Assembly: GCF_014643835.1 (NCBI RefSeq)
Contig: NZ_BMKD01000003.1
Span: forward strand, 186,001-250,000
DNA length: 64,000 bases
DNA from: Mucilaginibacter rubeus
Lineage (GTDB): Bacteria > Bacteroidota > Bacteroidia > Sphingobacteriales > Sphingobacteriaceae
Direction of reading: 5' to 3'
The position numbers and the translations under genes are program-made. Below the pieces are notes generated by a model. That model did no database searches and was not told the DNA's origin. It was given only the letters and a program-made list of their open reading frames with translations. Shown piece by piece: positions 18,465 through 27,282 of this stretch (positions are counted from its first letter, which is position 1; each line of letters opens with the position of its first letter).

Positions 18465-19586
18465 ATGAGACACATTTTTAAATCATCTGCACTCCTTATC
18501 TGCACTTTGTTACTACTTAGGGCACATGCCCAGGAAGTACCCGAAAAGGTGATGAAAGATATTTACGAGCAGGTTAAAACGCCTTACAAATATGGCCTGG
18601 TGATAGCTCCGGAAGATAATAGCCAGAAGGCTGATTGCCCTACGGTTTTTCGCCAGGGTGACAGCTGGTATATGAGCTATATTATTTTTAACGGTCGCGG
18701 TTATGAAACCTGGCTGGCCGATAGTAGGGACCTGCTGCACTGGAAAACACGGGGTCGCATCCTTTCATTTTCGGATGATACTACCAAATGGGACAATAAC
18801 CAAAAAGCCGGTTATGTCGGCTTGCAGGATTATAAATGGGACGGCTCGTACAAATTGCAGCAGTATAATGGCAAATATTGGTTATCGTATTTTGGCGGGC
18901 AAAGCAAAGGCTATGAGAAAGGTTTGCTATCCATAAGTGTGGCTTCTACCGATACAGATCCGGGTACGGTACATGAATGGCAGGGATTAGATCATCCGGT
19001 ATTGTCAAGTATTGATAAAGATGTAAGCTGGTGGGATAACCACACGCAATACAAACAAACCGTGATCTGGGATAAAAAGAAGCTAACCGGTCACCCGTTC
19101 ATTATGTACTACAACGCCAATGGCGACAGCGTTAATAAAAAGCGAGGAGCGGAGCGCATTGGCATGGCTGTGTCTGATGATATGCTGCACTGGAAACGCT
19201 TCGGTAAAGACCCGGTATTGAATCACGGTGACGGCATTACCGGCGACCCATACATTCAGCAAATAGGAAATGTATATGTTATGTTTTATTTCGGCGCTTT
19301 CTGGAAAACCGGCGATTCGGGCGTGTTTAACCGCTTTGCCTGCTCGTATGACCTGGTGCACTGGACTGATTGGACAGGGGAGAAGCTCATTCAATCGTCC
19401 GAGCCTTATGATAACATGTTTGCCCATAAATCGTGTGTGGTGAAGCATAAAGGCTTGGTTTATCATTTTTATTGCGCTGTAAACAAAGCCGATCAGCGCG
19501 GTATAGCGGTAGCTGTGTCGAAAGATCTGGGTAAAAGCGAGCTCAACTTTGTTGCGCCGCCTGTTAAAAAAAGCAAATCCAAATAA
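18465..19586 (+). CDS. Exported five-bladed beta-propeller glycosidase (GH43/GH130-like)
   Basis: A 373-residue protein with a signal peptide ending RAHAQE. The ATG at 18465 is preferred; the open frame from 18396 overlaps the preceding gene. Propeller features are repeated blades with Trp-rich strands: DCPTVFRQGDSWYMSYI, ADSRDLLHWKTRGRIL, KWDGSYKLQQYNGKYWLSYFGG, VSDDMLHWKRFGKDPVL and GDPYIQQIGNVYVMFYF. Acidic residues in the strand openings (Asp in DCP and GDPY) are candidates for catalysis, as in clan GH-F/GH-J or GH130 enzymes. The stop overlaps the start of the next GH2 gene by one base, indicating translational coupling. The substrate is probably an arabinoside or galactoside of the same oligosaccharide, but that is inference. 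Confidence 0.65.
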   Translation: MRHIFKSSALLICTLLLLRAHAQEVPEKVMKDIYEQVKTPYKYGLVIAPEDNSQKADCPTVFRQGDSWYMSYIIFNGRGYETWLADSRDLLHWKTRGRILSFSDDTTKWDNNQKAGYVGLQDYKWDGSYKLQQYNGKYWLSYFGGQSKGYEKGLLSISVASTDTDPGTVHEWQGLDHPVLSSIDKDVSWWDNHTQYKQTVIWDKKKLTGHPFIMYYNANGDSVNKKRGAERIGMAVSDDMLHWKRFGKDPVLNHGDGITGDPYIQQIGNVYVMFYFGAFWKTGDSGVFNRFACSYDLVHWTDWTGEKLIQSSEPYDNMFAHKSCVVKHKGLVYHFYCAVNKADQRGIAVAVSKDLGKSELNFVAPPVKKSKSK

Positions 19587-22012
19587 TGAGGCTACGTTAT
19601 CTATATACACTGTGTTTAGTGTTTTTCGCGGCTGGTTTTGTATCTGCCCAAAAGGTGCGCAAAACCGAGAGTTTTAACGCCGGCTGGAAGTTTTTTCTGG
19701 GCGATGATGCCGCAGCAAACGCCATAAAGTATGACGATCGCCGCTGGCGGAAGCTTGATTTGCCGCATGATTGGAGCATTGAAGGTAAATTCGACAGTAA
19801 AAATCCCACCACGCAGGCCGAAGGCGGATTGCCAGCAGGCATTGGCTGGTATCGTAAAAGCTTTTTGATCCCTGCATCATCAAAAACTAAATCTATTTTG
19901 ATTGATTTCGACGGCGTTTTTCATAACAGCGAAGTTTGGATAAATGGCCATTATTTAGCCAAACGGCCTAACGGCTATATCTCGTTCAGGTATGATTTAA
20001 CGCCTTACCTTAAATTCGGTACACAACAAAATGTGATTGCCGTTCGGGTAGATAACAGCGATCAGCCCAACTCACGCTGGTATACAGGTTCGGGCATTTA
20101 CCGCAATGTTTGGCTAACCACTGCCAATAAAATCCATCTGCCGCAATGGTCGTCATTTATAACCACGCCGCAGGTTGATCATCAAAAAGCAGAGATTTAT
20201 ATTCGTACGGTTTTGCCGGTTTCTGTTAACTCAAAGTTTAAGCTTAAAGCTTCTGTTTTGGATGATAATGGCAAGATTGTTGGATCTGTCACTACCACCG
20301 TAAAGGACACTATAATTCAGCAAAGCATTCAGGTAAACAATCCTCAATTATGGTCGATAAATCACCCTTATCTGTATAAAGTAAAGCTGCAGTTGTTAGC
20401 GGCTGATAAGGTTATCGACGATTACACAACTACTACCGGGATCCGTTATTTCAACTTCGATGCAGACAAAGGATTTAGCCTGAATGGTGAGCCGATGAAA
20501 ATTCATGGCGTATGCCTGCACCATGACCAGGGGGCTTTGGGCACGGCTGTTAATACCCGTGCAATTGAGCGGCAATTGCAGATCTTAAAAGATATGGGCT
20601 GTAATGCTATCCGCACCTCGCATAATCCGCCCGCACCCGAGTTGCTTGACCTGTGTGATAAAATGGGTTTCCTGGTAATGGACGAGGCTTTTGATATGTG
20701 GAAGAAGAAAAAAAGCAAACATGATTATCACGAGGATTGGGACGAGTGGCACGTAAAGGACCTGCAAGACCAGGTTTTGCGCGACCGGAACCATCCGTCC
20801 GTTTTTGCCTGGAGTATTGGTAACGAAATAAGGGAACAGTTTGATAGTACAGGTGTAAGTATTGGTCGCGAGCTGGTTAAAATTGTAAAGCAACTGGATA
20901 ATACCAGGCCGGTTACATCGGCACTGAGCGATGCCGATCCTAAAAAGAATTTCATTTATCAGTCGGGCGCGCTTGACCTAATTGGCTTAAATTATCACCA
21001 GGAGGTTTATGCAGATTTTAAGAAAAACTACCCCGGTCAAAAGTTTATCGGTACCGAAAATATGTCGGCCCTGGCAACAAGGGGGCATTATGATATGCCG
21101 TCGGATAGTATCAGACGCTGGCCCAAAGATGGCAAAACACCTTTGAAGGATGGCAATGCTGATTTGACGGTATCAGCCTACGATAATGTTTCAGCCTATT
21201 GGGGCTCAACGCACGAGGAAACCTGGAAGATCATCAAAAAGTATGATTTTCTTTCAGGGCTTTTTGTGTGGACAGGCTTTGATTACATCGGCGAACCAAC
21301 CCCGTACTTATGGCCGGCCCGCAGTTCGTACTTTGGCATTGTTGATTTGGCCGGTTTTCCGAAAGATATTTATTACATGTACCAAAGCGAGTGGACAAAT
21401 AAGCCGGTTCTGCACTTGTTACCGCACTGGAACTGGAAGCCTGGGCAGATGATTGATGTTTGGGCCTATTATAATAATGCCGATGAGGTAGAAGCTTTTC
21501 TGAATGGAAAATCGATAGGCGTGAGAAAGAAAGCCGGCGATGACCTGCATGTGATGTGGCGTGTAAAATATGAGCCGGGAGTATTAAAAGCCGTATCGCG
21601 CCGTAATGGTAAAGTGGTGTTGACTACGCAGGTAGTCACAGCAGGCGAACCTTACAAAATACAACTCAAGGCAGATCGGGATAAAATCAAAGCCGATGGC
21701 AAAGACCTGTCATATATTACCGTATCTGTTTTGGATAAAAACAACGTTCCGGTGCCCGATGCTAATCAGTTGGTGAAATTTAAAGTAACCGGGCAGGGAA
21801 TACTAAAAGGTGTGGATAACGGTTCACAAACAGATCTGGAACCTTTTGTATCTGATCAGCATCGCCTGTTTAATGGTTTGGGATTGGCTATTATCCAATC
21901 TAAAGCTGTTGCCGGGGAAATTACCATTACTGCTACGGCTGGTGGACTGAAACCGGCTCACTTAATTATTGAAAGTAACCGTATCGCTTTTAAATTACAA
22001 TTACAAAAATAA
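19586..22012 (+). CDS. GH2 beta-galactosidase-type enzyme
   Basis: An 808-residue exported GH2 protein with a signal peptide ending GFVSAQ. The N-terminal sugar-binding domain has LPHDWSIEG and GIGWYRKSF, typical of Bacteroidota beta-galactosidases. The probable acid/base is Glu414 in WSIGNEIRE and the nucleophile Glu491 in FIGTENMSA. A DUF4982-like module and an invasin/Ig-like domain (IKADGKDLSYITVSVLDKNNVPVPDA) follow, giving the usual architecture of this subgroup. The start overlaps the preceding stop (TAATG). It probably cleaves beta-1,4-galactose from galactan side chains, but beta-glucuronidase or arabinopyranosidase activity cannot be excluded. Confidence 0.9.
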   Translation: MRLRYLYTLCLVFFAAGFVSAQKVRKTESFNAGWKFFLGDDAAANAIKYDDRRWRKLDLPHDWSIEGKFDSKNPTTQAEGGLPAGIGWYRKSFLIPASSKTKSILIDFDGVFHNSEVWINGHYLAKRPNGYISFRYDLTPYLKFGTQQNVIAVRVDNSDQPNSRWYTGSGIYRNVWLTTANKIHLPQWSSFITTPQVDHQKAEIYIRTVLPVSVNSKFKLKASVLDDNGKIVGSVTTTVKDTIIQQSIQVNNPQLWSINHPYLYKVKLQLLAADKVIDDYTTTTGIRYFNFDADKGFSLNGEPMKIHGVCLHHDQGALGTAVNTRAIERQLQILKDMGCNAIRTSHNPPAPELLDLCDKMGFLVMDEAFDMWKKKKSKHDYHEDWDEWHVKDLQDQVLRDRNHPSVFAWSIGNEIREQFDSTGVSIGRELVKIVKQLDNTRPVTSALSDADPKKNFIYQSGALDLIGLNYHQEVYADFKKNYPGQKFIGTENMSALATRGHYDMPSDSIRRWPKDGKTPLKDGNADLTVSAYDNVSAYWGSTHEETWKIIKKYDFLSGLFVWTGFDYIGEPTPYLWPARSSYFGIVDLAGFPKDIYYMYQSEWTNKPVLHLLPHWNWKPGQMIDVWAYYNNADEVEAFLNGKSIGVRKKAGDDLHVMWRVKYEPGVLKAVSRRNGKVVLTTQVVTAGEPYKIQLKADRDKIKADGKDLSYITVSVLDKNNVPVPDANQLVKFKVTGQGILKGVDNGSQTDLEPFVSDQHRLFNGLGLAIIQSKAVAGEITITATAGGLKPAHLIIESNRIAFKLQLQK

Positions 22013-22021
22013 AGAGTGAAT

Positions 22022-22210
22022 ATGAAGTCCTTAAAAATAGTTTCAGGTGTAGTTTTTATAATTATAGGAGTTCTTTTCTTTATCTTTTTAAGAATGCTGA
22101 ATGACCCGGAAATTGAAGGTGAATCTGGAAGGATCGGTTTAGATACATATTTCATTTCCCTTATCCCCATAACAATAGGTCTGATTATTTTATTCTTTAA
22201 AAAAAAGTGA
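22022..22210 (+). CDS. Small two-helix membrane protein
   Basis: A 62-residue hypothetical protein starting at ATG 22022 (a GTG at 22016 is also in frame). It has two hydrophobic stretches, about residues 5-25 and 42-58, separated by a short acidic loop and ended by a lysine tail. I do not recognise a family. It lies 9 bases after the GH2 gene and just before a large palindrome. It may be a real small inner-membrane protein; the evidence is the amphipathic layout, ATG start and lack of an alternative gene. Confidence 0.5.
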   Translation: MKSLKIVSGVVFIIIGVLFFIFLRMLNDPEIEGESGRIGLDTYFISLIPITIGLIILFFKKK

Positions 22211-22221
22211 AAAAAATTGCA

Positions 22222-22344
22222 GCCGCCGCTTGGCTCCGGCTGAGTGGCAGCTATCAAGCGGCCTCTGGCCGCCGTAAACAAGTGTGGTGTATACCGGCCG
22301 GAGGCCGGAGAATAGTTGCCACTCAGCCGGAGCCAAGCGGCGGC
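22222..22344. repeat. Large palindromic element with nested hairpins (family E)
   Basis: Perfect 28-base inverted arms at 22222-22249 and 22317-22344 enclose two GC-rich hairpins: gcggcc/ggccgc at 22258-22272 and ccggcc/ggccgg at 22294-22308. The predicted fold is a three-way structure. A T-rich stretch follows immediately (22345-22356), so it could act as an intrinsic terminator between the GH block and the transporter. An open frame across it is an artefact of its composition. Confidence 0.9.
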
Positions 22345-22373
22345 GTTTTTTGTTTGTATATTTATTTGTTGGT

Positions 22374-22395
22374 GATAATATCATACAATAGCAGG
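22374..22395 (+). promoter_or_regulatory. AT-rich motif copy 2 (possible regulatory site)
   Basis: GATAATATC is shared exactly with the copy at 6115, followed by a partly matching ATACAATAG. It lies 97 bases before the transporter start. No convincing promoter boxes could be fixed. Confidence 0.35.
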
Positions 22396-22491
22396 CGAAA
22401 ATATTACAGTAAAGGCTAACAGCAGTACGTTACATTTGTTATGCAATTTATAAACCATAACATTAAATTTACTATACTACCCGATTAACGC

Positions 22492-24048
22492 ATGAAAGTG
22501 TTGCCCGTGTTAGATTTTACCATTATAGGTATTTACCTTATAGCTATGGTGCTGGTGGGTTTTTATTTTTCGCGTAAAAATAAAAATGCCGAGCAGTTCA
22601 CCGTTGCATCTGGTTTAATACCGGGCTGGGCTATCGGTTTATCAATTTATGCTACTTTTTTAAGCAGTAACACCTTTTTAGGGGTACCCGGCAAAGCCTA
22701 CGGCGGCAACTGGAACGCTTTTGTGTTTAGCTTATCGATGCCATTTGCAGCCTGGATAGCCGTAAAATATTTTATACCATTTTATCGTAATACCGGCAAT
22801 ATTTCAGCCTATACACATTTCGAAAAACGCTTTGGTCCATGGGCCAGGGTTTATGCGGTTATTTGTTTTTTGCTTACGCAGATAGCCCGCATGGGATCTG
22901 TATTTTTTGGTATAGCGTTAAGTCTGCAGGCGCTTACCGGTCTGTCTATGAAGTCCATTATGGTGGTAATGGGAATCTCTATTATCCTGTACACAGTATC
23001 AGGAGGGATCAAAGCTGTGATCTGGACAGAAGTCGTGCAGGCCATCATCAAGACTTTAGGAGCGCTGCTGATCATTTATTTGGTCGTAAACAGCATCCCC
23101 GGCGGCTTTGATAAGATCGTAGAAATTGGCAAAGCTGATCACAAATTCAGTCTGGGTAGTTTTTCATTGAACCTTACCGAACCAACTTTTTGGGTGATCC
23201 TGTTCTACGGTTTCTTCATCAATCTAAATAATTTTGGGATGGATCAAAATTATATCCAGCGTTATCATGCGGCTACATCTACTAAGCAGGCTGCCAAATC
23301 AGTTTGGTTTTGTGTTGGTATTTATGTGCCGGCATCTTTTCTGTTTTTTGTAATAGGGTCATGCTTATATGCTTACTACAGCCAGCATCCTGATCTGATC
23401 TTAAGCCTTAAGCACCAGGTAGCTATCGAGCGCCTGCCTGCAACGGCTTCGGCAACCGATGTTTCGGCATTTATGAACAAATTAACCCCTGCCGATTACG
23501 GTGATAAGATCATGCCGCATTTTATGGTTACCAAAATCCCGGCAGGATTGGTTGGTATTATTGTAGCTGCTATTTTATCAGCTGCCATGAGCACCATCAG
23601 TTCGGGCATGAACTCATCAGCTACCGTTTTTACCATCGACATTTACAAACGGTACTTTAAGCCGAAACTCAATGATAAAAATACATTGAACGCCCTGCAC
23701 ATTGGTACCGTACTCTTTGGCTTTGCAGGCATGGCCGCCGGGATAGCCATGATAGGGGTAAAAAGCATTCTTGATTTATGGTGGCAGCTTTCGGGGATTT
23801 TTGCAGCAGGTATGCTCGGTTTGTTTTTGCTGGGCATTATCAGCAGGCAAACCCGTAACCATGAGGCCATCATTGCCAGTATCATAGGTGTTTTGGTGAT
23901 CCTTTGGCTTACTTTTCCGTCACTCATTCCCGAGCAATACGCCGTTCTTCGCAGTACGCTCAATACCAACATGATCATTGTTGCGGGTACCCTCGCTATA
24001 TTTTTAACAGGAATATTTTTAACCAAAACAAGGCAGTTAACAGTTTAA
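22492..24048 (+). CDS. Sodium:solute symporter (SSS family)
   Basis: A 518-residue integral inner-membrane protein with about 13 hydrophobic helices. It opens with LDFTIIGIYLIAMVLVGFYFSRK, typical of SSS/SGLT transporters, and has the conserved GLSIYATFLSSNTFLG early helix and the SAAMSTISSGMNSSATVFTIDIY segment associated with the sodium site. It likely imports a monosaccharide or uronate released in the periplasm, driven by Na+. An aldolase gene follows after 10 bases, suggesting that transporter and enzyme handle the same compound. It is related to, but clearly different from, the second SSS protein at 57099. Confidence 0.92.
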   Translation: MKVLPVLDFTIIGIYLIAMVLVGFYFSRKNKNAEQFTVASGLIPGWAIGLSIYATFLSSNTFLGVPGKAYGGNWNAFVFSLSMPFAAWIAVKYFIPFYRNTGNISAYTHFEKRFGPWARVYAVICFLLTQIARMGSVFFGIALSLQALTGLSMKSIMVVMGISIILYTVSGGIKAVIWTEVVQAIIKTLGALLIIYLVVNSIPGGFDKIVEIGKADHKFSLGSFSLNLTEPTFWVILFYGFFINLNNFGMDQNYIQRYHAATSTKQAAKSVWFCVGIYVPASFLFFVIGSCLYAYYSQHPDLILSLKHQVAIERLPATASATDVSAFMNKLTPADYGDKIMPHFMVTKIPAGLVGIIVAAILSAAMSTISSGMNSSATVFTIDIYKRYFKPKLNDKNTLNALHIGTVLFGFAGMAAGIAMIGVKSILDLWWQLSGIFAAGMLGLFLLGIISRQTRNHEAIIASIIGVLVILWLTFPSLIPEQYAVLRSTLNTNMIIVAGTLAIFLTGIFLTKTRQLTV

Positions 24049-24058
24049 TAATCATCAA

Positions 24059-24985
24059 ATGGAACAATCAAAAAAGGGTTTTATCCCGGTAATGTTAACG
24101 CCTTTTAAAGATAACGGTGCTATTGATTATGCAGCGCTGACCCGCTTAACCGAAATGTACCTGCGCGCGGGTGCGGCTGGTGTGTTTGCCAATTGCCTGT
24201 CGAGCGAAATGTTTGAATTGAGTGGTGAGGAGCGGTTAGCAATTATCAAACACGTGGTTGAAACTGTTGACGGCGCTGTTCCTGTCGTGGCCACCGGTAC
24301 CTTTGGCGGGCCAATTGAAAAACAAGCCGATTTTATAAAAAAGGTATATGATACAGGTACTTCGGCGGTGATTGCCATTACAAGTTTGCTGGCTGATGCC
24401 GATGAACCGGATGCTGTACTTAATGACCGTGTTTTTGAACTGTTCAATCATACTGAAAATATCCCTTTAGGCTTTTACGAATGCCCGGTGCCATACAAAA
24501 GGTTATTATCGGCAGAACAGCTTCATCATTTTGCAGCAACAGGCAGGGTAATATATCATAAAGATACCTGCCTTAAAATTGACGTGGTAAAACAGAAATT
24601 GGAGGCAAGCAAAGTTAATCCGGCGTTTGGGCTGTATGATGCTTATATGGTTCACGCGGTTGAATCACTTATAGCAGGTTCGGCCGGGTTGTCATGCATT
24701 CAGGGAAATTTTTTTCCGGAGCTTATTGTTTGGTTGTGTAATCATTATGCCGATGCATCGCGCCAGCATGAGGTTGCCATGGTACAGGAATTTCTAACCG
24801 AAAATATGGATGTGATGCACAATGTTTACCCGGTAATTGCTAAATATTATCTTACCAAACGGGGCTTCAAAATATCAACAACTACCCGGCGCGATGTTGG
24901 TTATTTCTCGCCGGCCATCCGCAATAAAATAGAAGATCTTTACGCTAACTACACTACACTTCAAAGTGAGATCGGTATCTATTAG
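24059..24985 (+). CDS. DapA/NanA-family aldolase
   Basis: A 308-residue cytoplasmic protein of the dihydrodipicolinate synthase/N-acetylneuraminate lyase superfamily, which are class I aldolases. The Schiff-base lysine is probably Lys168 (VIYHKDT) and the catalytic tyrosine Tyr140 (GFYECPVPY). The N-terminal GFIPVMLTPF and SSEMFELSGEER are typical, although the usual GGTTGE loop is altered to NCLSSE, arguing against true DapA. Next to a sugar transporter it is more likely a 2-keto-3-deoxy sugar-acid aldolase, perhaps for KDG or a deoxy-aldonate from rhamnose or fucose. That is inference from context. Confidence 0.75.
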   Translation: MEQSKKGFIPVMLTPFKDNGAIDYAALTRLTEMYLRAGAAGVFANCLSSEMFELSGEERLAIIKHVVETVDGAVPVVATGTFGGPIEKQADFIKKVYDTGTSAVIAITSLLADADEPDAVLNDRVFELFNHTENIPLGFYECPVPYKRLLSAEQLHHFAATGRVIYHKDTCLKIDVVKQKLEASKVNPAFGLYDAYMVHAVESLIAGSAGLSCIQGNFFPELIVWLCNHYADASRQHEVAMVQEFLTENMDVMHNVYPVIAKYYLTKRGFKISTTTRRDVGYFSPAIRNKIEDLYANYTTLQSEIGIY

Positions 24986-25028
24986 TCTTAAGTCGAAAGT
25001 CCTGTTTAATTCTGTTGTGAAGTTTTTA

Positions 25029-25127
25029 CGTAGAGACGCATCACATACGTCTTCCATAGGACAAGCCGTTTTGTAATTCATTAAACCCTGGATTTGCATG
25101 CGTGAGACGCATGTGATGCGTCTCTAC
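25029..25127. repeat. Inverted-repeat element, family C, copy 1
   Basis: Left arm cgtagagacgcatcacat (from 25029) and right arm atgtgatgcgtctctac (ending 25127) are near-perfect complements; a further gagacgcat copy sits inside. It lies between the convergent aldolase and AraC genes, where a bidirectional terminator would be expected. The related copy is at 50939-51019. Confidence 0.85.
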
Positions 25128-25180
25128 ATTTTAAAACAGCCTGTTGGAACTTTTGGCTAACGACTTAATACTTAACCAAA

Positions 25181-26074
25181 CTAAGCAGAAATTGCCTGCT
25201 TTTGTCCTTTAATATAACGGCGTTTATACTCAAGCGGGGTCATGCCGGTAACCCGTTTAAAGTGTCGGTAAAAATTAGAGATGTTGTTGTAACCGCATTC
25301 AAAGCACAAAACCTCGGTGGGTAATTTGTCCTCAATCAAAAAACGGCAGGCATGACTGATCCTGATCTCGGTTAAAAAATCAAAATACGTTTTCTTGGTC
25401 ATCAGTTTAAAATACCGGCAAAAGGAGGTGACACTGAGGTTGCCGATGGCTGCTATTTTTTCCAGGCTGATCTCCTGTTTATAGTTGGCCAGCGTATAGG
25501 AGCATACTTTATTAAGGCGAATGGTGTCCGACTCATTAGATTGGTGAAAATCGCTGTGTGATAAAGTTATCGGTTCAAAATCTTCATTTTCAGCCAGTAC
25601 TTTTAGTATGGATAGCAGGATAATGATCCTGTCGAGGTTGGTGGCTTCCGCTGCCTGCCGCATCAGTTTGGCCAGTTCGGTTCTTGCTTCGCCCTTAATT
25701 ACCATTCCGCTTTTAGCTTTCTCAAACAACTTGGGCAGCATGAACGCTTCGGGTAAATTTAACAAATAACGACCAAGGCAGTCGGGCAAAAAATGGATCA
25801 CGATCACCTCAACATTCAATCCGGATTCGGGCAAAAAATATTCATCCTTGCAGCGCCAGCAGTGTGGTAGGGCCTCTCCCAGCAATGTGATTTCGCCTGG
25901 CGAAAAATTGCTGATATTATCACCAATAAACCTAACCCCTTCGCCCTTTATTACGTAGTGTAATTCAAGCTCGGGATGGTAGTGCCAGATACCCCGGAAG
26001 GTGGGCAAAATATCATGCCTGATACTGAATGAATTTTGCGGTTTAACCGCAACCTTGAGAAAATGGGGCTTCAT
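25181..26074 (-). CDS. AraC-family transcriptional regulator with cupin sensor
   Basis: A 297-residue cytoplasmic regulator, the only clear gene on the minus strand. ATG at 26074 is preferred to an in-frame TTG at 26113. The N-terminal cupin-like domain (GIWHYHPELELHYVIKGEGVRFIGD) should bind a sugar ligand. The C-terminal domain has two helix-turn-helix motifs: LEKIAAIGNLSVTSFCRYFK and the second within VLCFECGYNNISNFYRHFKRVTGMTPLEYKRRY, the AraC signature. It is divergent from the DUF3826-SusC-SusD genes and probably controls this locus. No HTCS or ECF sigma/anti-sigma regulator is seen in the window. Confidence 0.93.
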   Translation of the reverse strand: MKPHFLKVAVKPQNSFSIRHDILPTFRGIWHYHPELELHYVIKGEGVRFIGDNISNFSPGEITLLGEALPHCWRCKDEYFLPESGLNVEVIVIHFLPDCLGRYLLNLPEAFMLPKLFEKAKSGMVIKGEARTELAKLMRQAAEATNLDRIIILLSILKVLAENEDFEPITLSHSDFHQSNESDTIRLNKVCSYTLANYKQEISLEKIAAIGNLSVTSFCRYFKLMTKKTYFDFLTEIRISHACRFLIEDKLPTEVLCFECGYNNISNFYRHFKRVTGMTPLEYKRRYIKGQKQAISA

Positions 26075-26230
26075 TTTGTAAAAATCAATAAAGATTAGCA
26101 GGTGAGCGGACAATTAAGTATGCGTCGCGCTGGTTTATATTTTAAAAGTAGTAATTTTTAATCAAACCCAATTTGCACGAATGTAATTTTCTTTTGACAA
26201 AAAATTACCTTAACACGAAAAGTGGGTTAT

Positions 26231-26252
26231 GATAAGATTGTATAATAAATAG
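26231..26252 (+). promoter_or_regulatory. AT-rich motif copy 3 (possible regulatory site)
   Basis: Shares 18 of 22 bases with the copy at 6115. It lies in the 436-base divergent gap, 157 bases from the araC-type start and 259 bases from the DUF3826 start, where autoregulation would act. The rest of the gap is AT-rich and, apart from the inverted repeat at 26401, shows nothing I recognise. Confidence 0.4.
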
Positions 26253-26400
26253 ATAAATACAAATAGGAAAGGCAAAGGCTAACCATTGATATTTGTTAAA
26301 GCAACTTGTAAATCAGGCTGCAGGATACCAGGAAATATAAACCAATAAAATTAATTATACTTTTTATCAGGCTTTTAGAACTGACAAGATTTTAACAGTT

Positions 26401-26427
26401 AATTAATTGTGATATGAACAATTAATT
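26401..26427. promoter_or_regulatory. Perfect 10-base inverted repeat, candidate operator
   Basis: aattaattgt - 7 bases - acaattaatt is a perfect dyad 84 bases before the DUF3826 start, in the divergent intergenic region. The position and symmetry suit a dimeric regulator site. AT-rich composition makes chance dyads more likely, so this is tentative. Confidence 0.4.
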
Positions 26428-26510
26428 GCATAAAAAAAATTGCAGGACACCATATACTTTTTTAAGGGCTTTTATAAAAACTGTAAAGAATTTAACCAAT
26501 TGAAACAACC

Positions 26511-27176
26511 ATGAAACACTTTAAATACATAGTGATATTGTTATTATCAGTTGCAATCAGTGAGGCTTTCGCGCAGGCACCAGTGGATAACAACTACCTA
26601 AAAGTTATAACCGAACGTTCAAATAAAATTGTTACAGGAGCAGGCATTACCGACTCGGTAAAATTTAAGAAAGTGCGTGATATTGTAGTTGCCCAGTACA
26701 GTGATTTGAACACCATTTATGATGCGCGTAAAGCGAAAGTAAATGATATTAAAACCCAGATGCCCGATGATAAAGCAGGTGCCAATGCCAAAATCGCCCT
26801 TGTAGATAGTAATGTGGCTAAGCAGGTTAAGGTTTTACATACCTCATATATCAATAAGCTGAATAAGGAATTAAGCGCTGATGAGGTTGATAAAATAAAA
26901 GACGGTATGACCTACCGCATTTATCCAATCACTTATACCGCTTACCAGGATGAAATACCTACCCTTACCGGGGAGCAAAAAGACAAAATTAAAGGATGGC
27001 TGCTTGAAGCCAGGGAGAATGCTATAGATGCCGAATCGGCAGAGAAAAAACATGCCTGGTTTGGGAAGTTTAAGGGCCGCATTAATAATTACCTATCCGC
27101 ACAGGGCTACGATATGAAAAAGGAGGGTGAAGAGTGGCAAAAACGGATCAAAGAGCGGCAGGCAGCAAAACAATAA
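26511..27176 (+). CDS. Exported DUF3826 family protein (first)
   Basis: A 221-residue protein with a signal peptide ending EAFAQ, predicted periplasmic. It matches my recollection of the DUF3826 family, small helical proteins encoded in pectin loci of Bacteroidota with no established function. The mature part is almost all alpha-helix: ITDSVKFKKVRDIVVAQY, VLHTSYINKLNKELSADEVDKIKDGMTY, then the lysine-rich KEGEEWQKRIKERQAAKQ tail. It is the first gene after the regulator gap and 106 bases before SusC. A paralogue lies at 48887-49612. Family call is fairly sure; function unknown. Confidence 0.75.
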   Translation: MKHFKYIVILLLSVAISEAFAQAPVDNNYLKVITERSNKIVTGAGITDSVKFKKVRDIVVAQYSDLNTIYDARKAKVNDIKTQMPDDKAGANAKIALVDSNVAKQVKVLHTSYINKLNKELSADEVDKIKDGMTYRIYPITYTAYQDEIPTLTGEQKDKIKGWLLEARENAIDAESAEKKHAWFGKFKGRINNYLSAQGYDMKKEGEEWQKRIKERQAAKQ

Positions 27177-27282
27177 TTTTTGAACTAACCTAAATATCCC
27201 GGTATCATGAAATAAGCTTTAGCCGGGCAAACCAATTATACTAATTAATTAACCTGATCATGAAAATTAAATTATCAAGTTT

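Noticed and set aside
22207-22419. Open frame across the large palindrome
   Set aside because: The codons come from the inverted repeat itself; no domain, no plausible start signal and the repeat explains the sequence.
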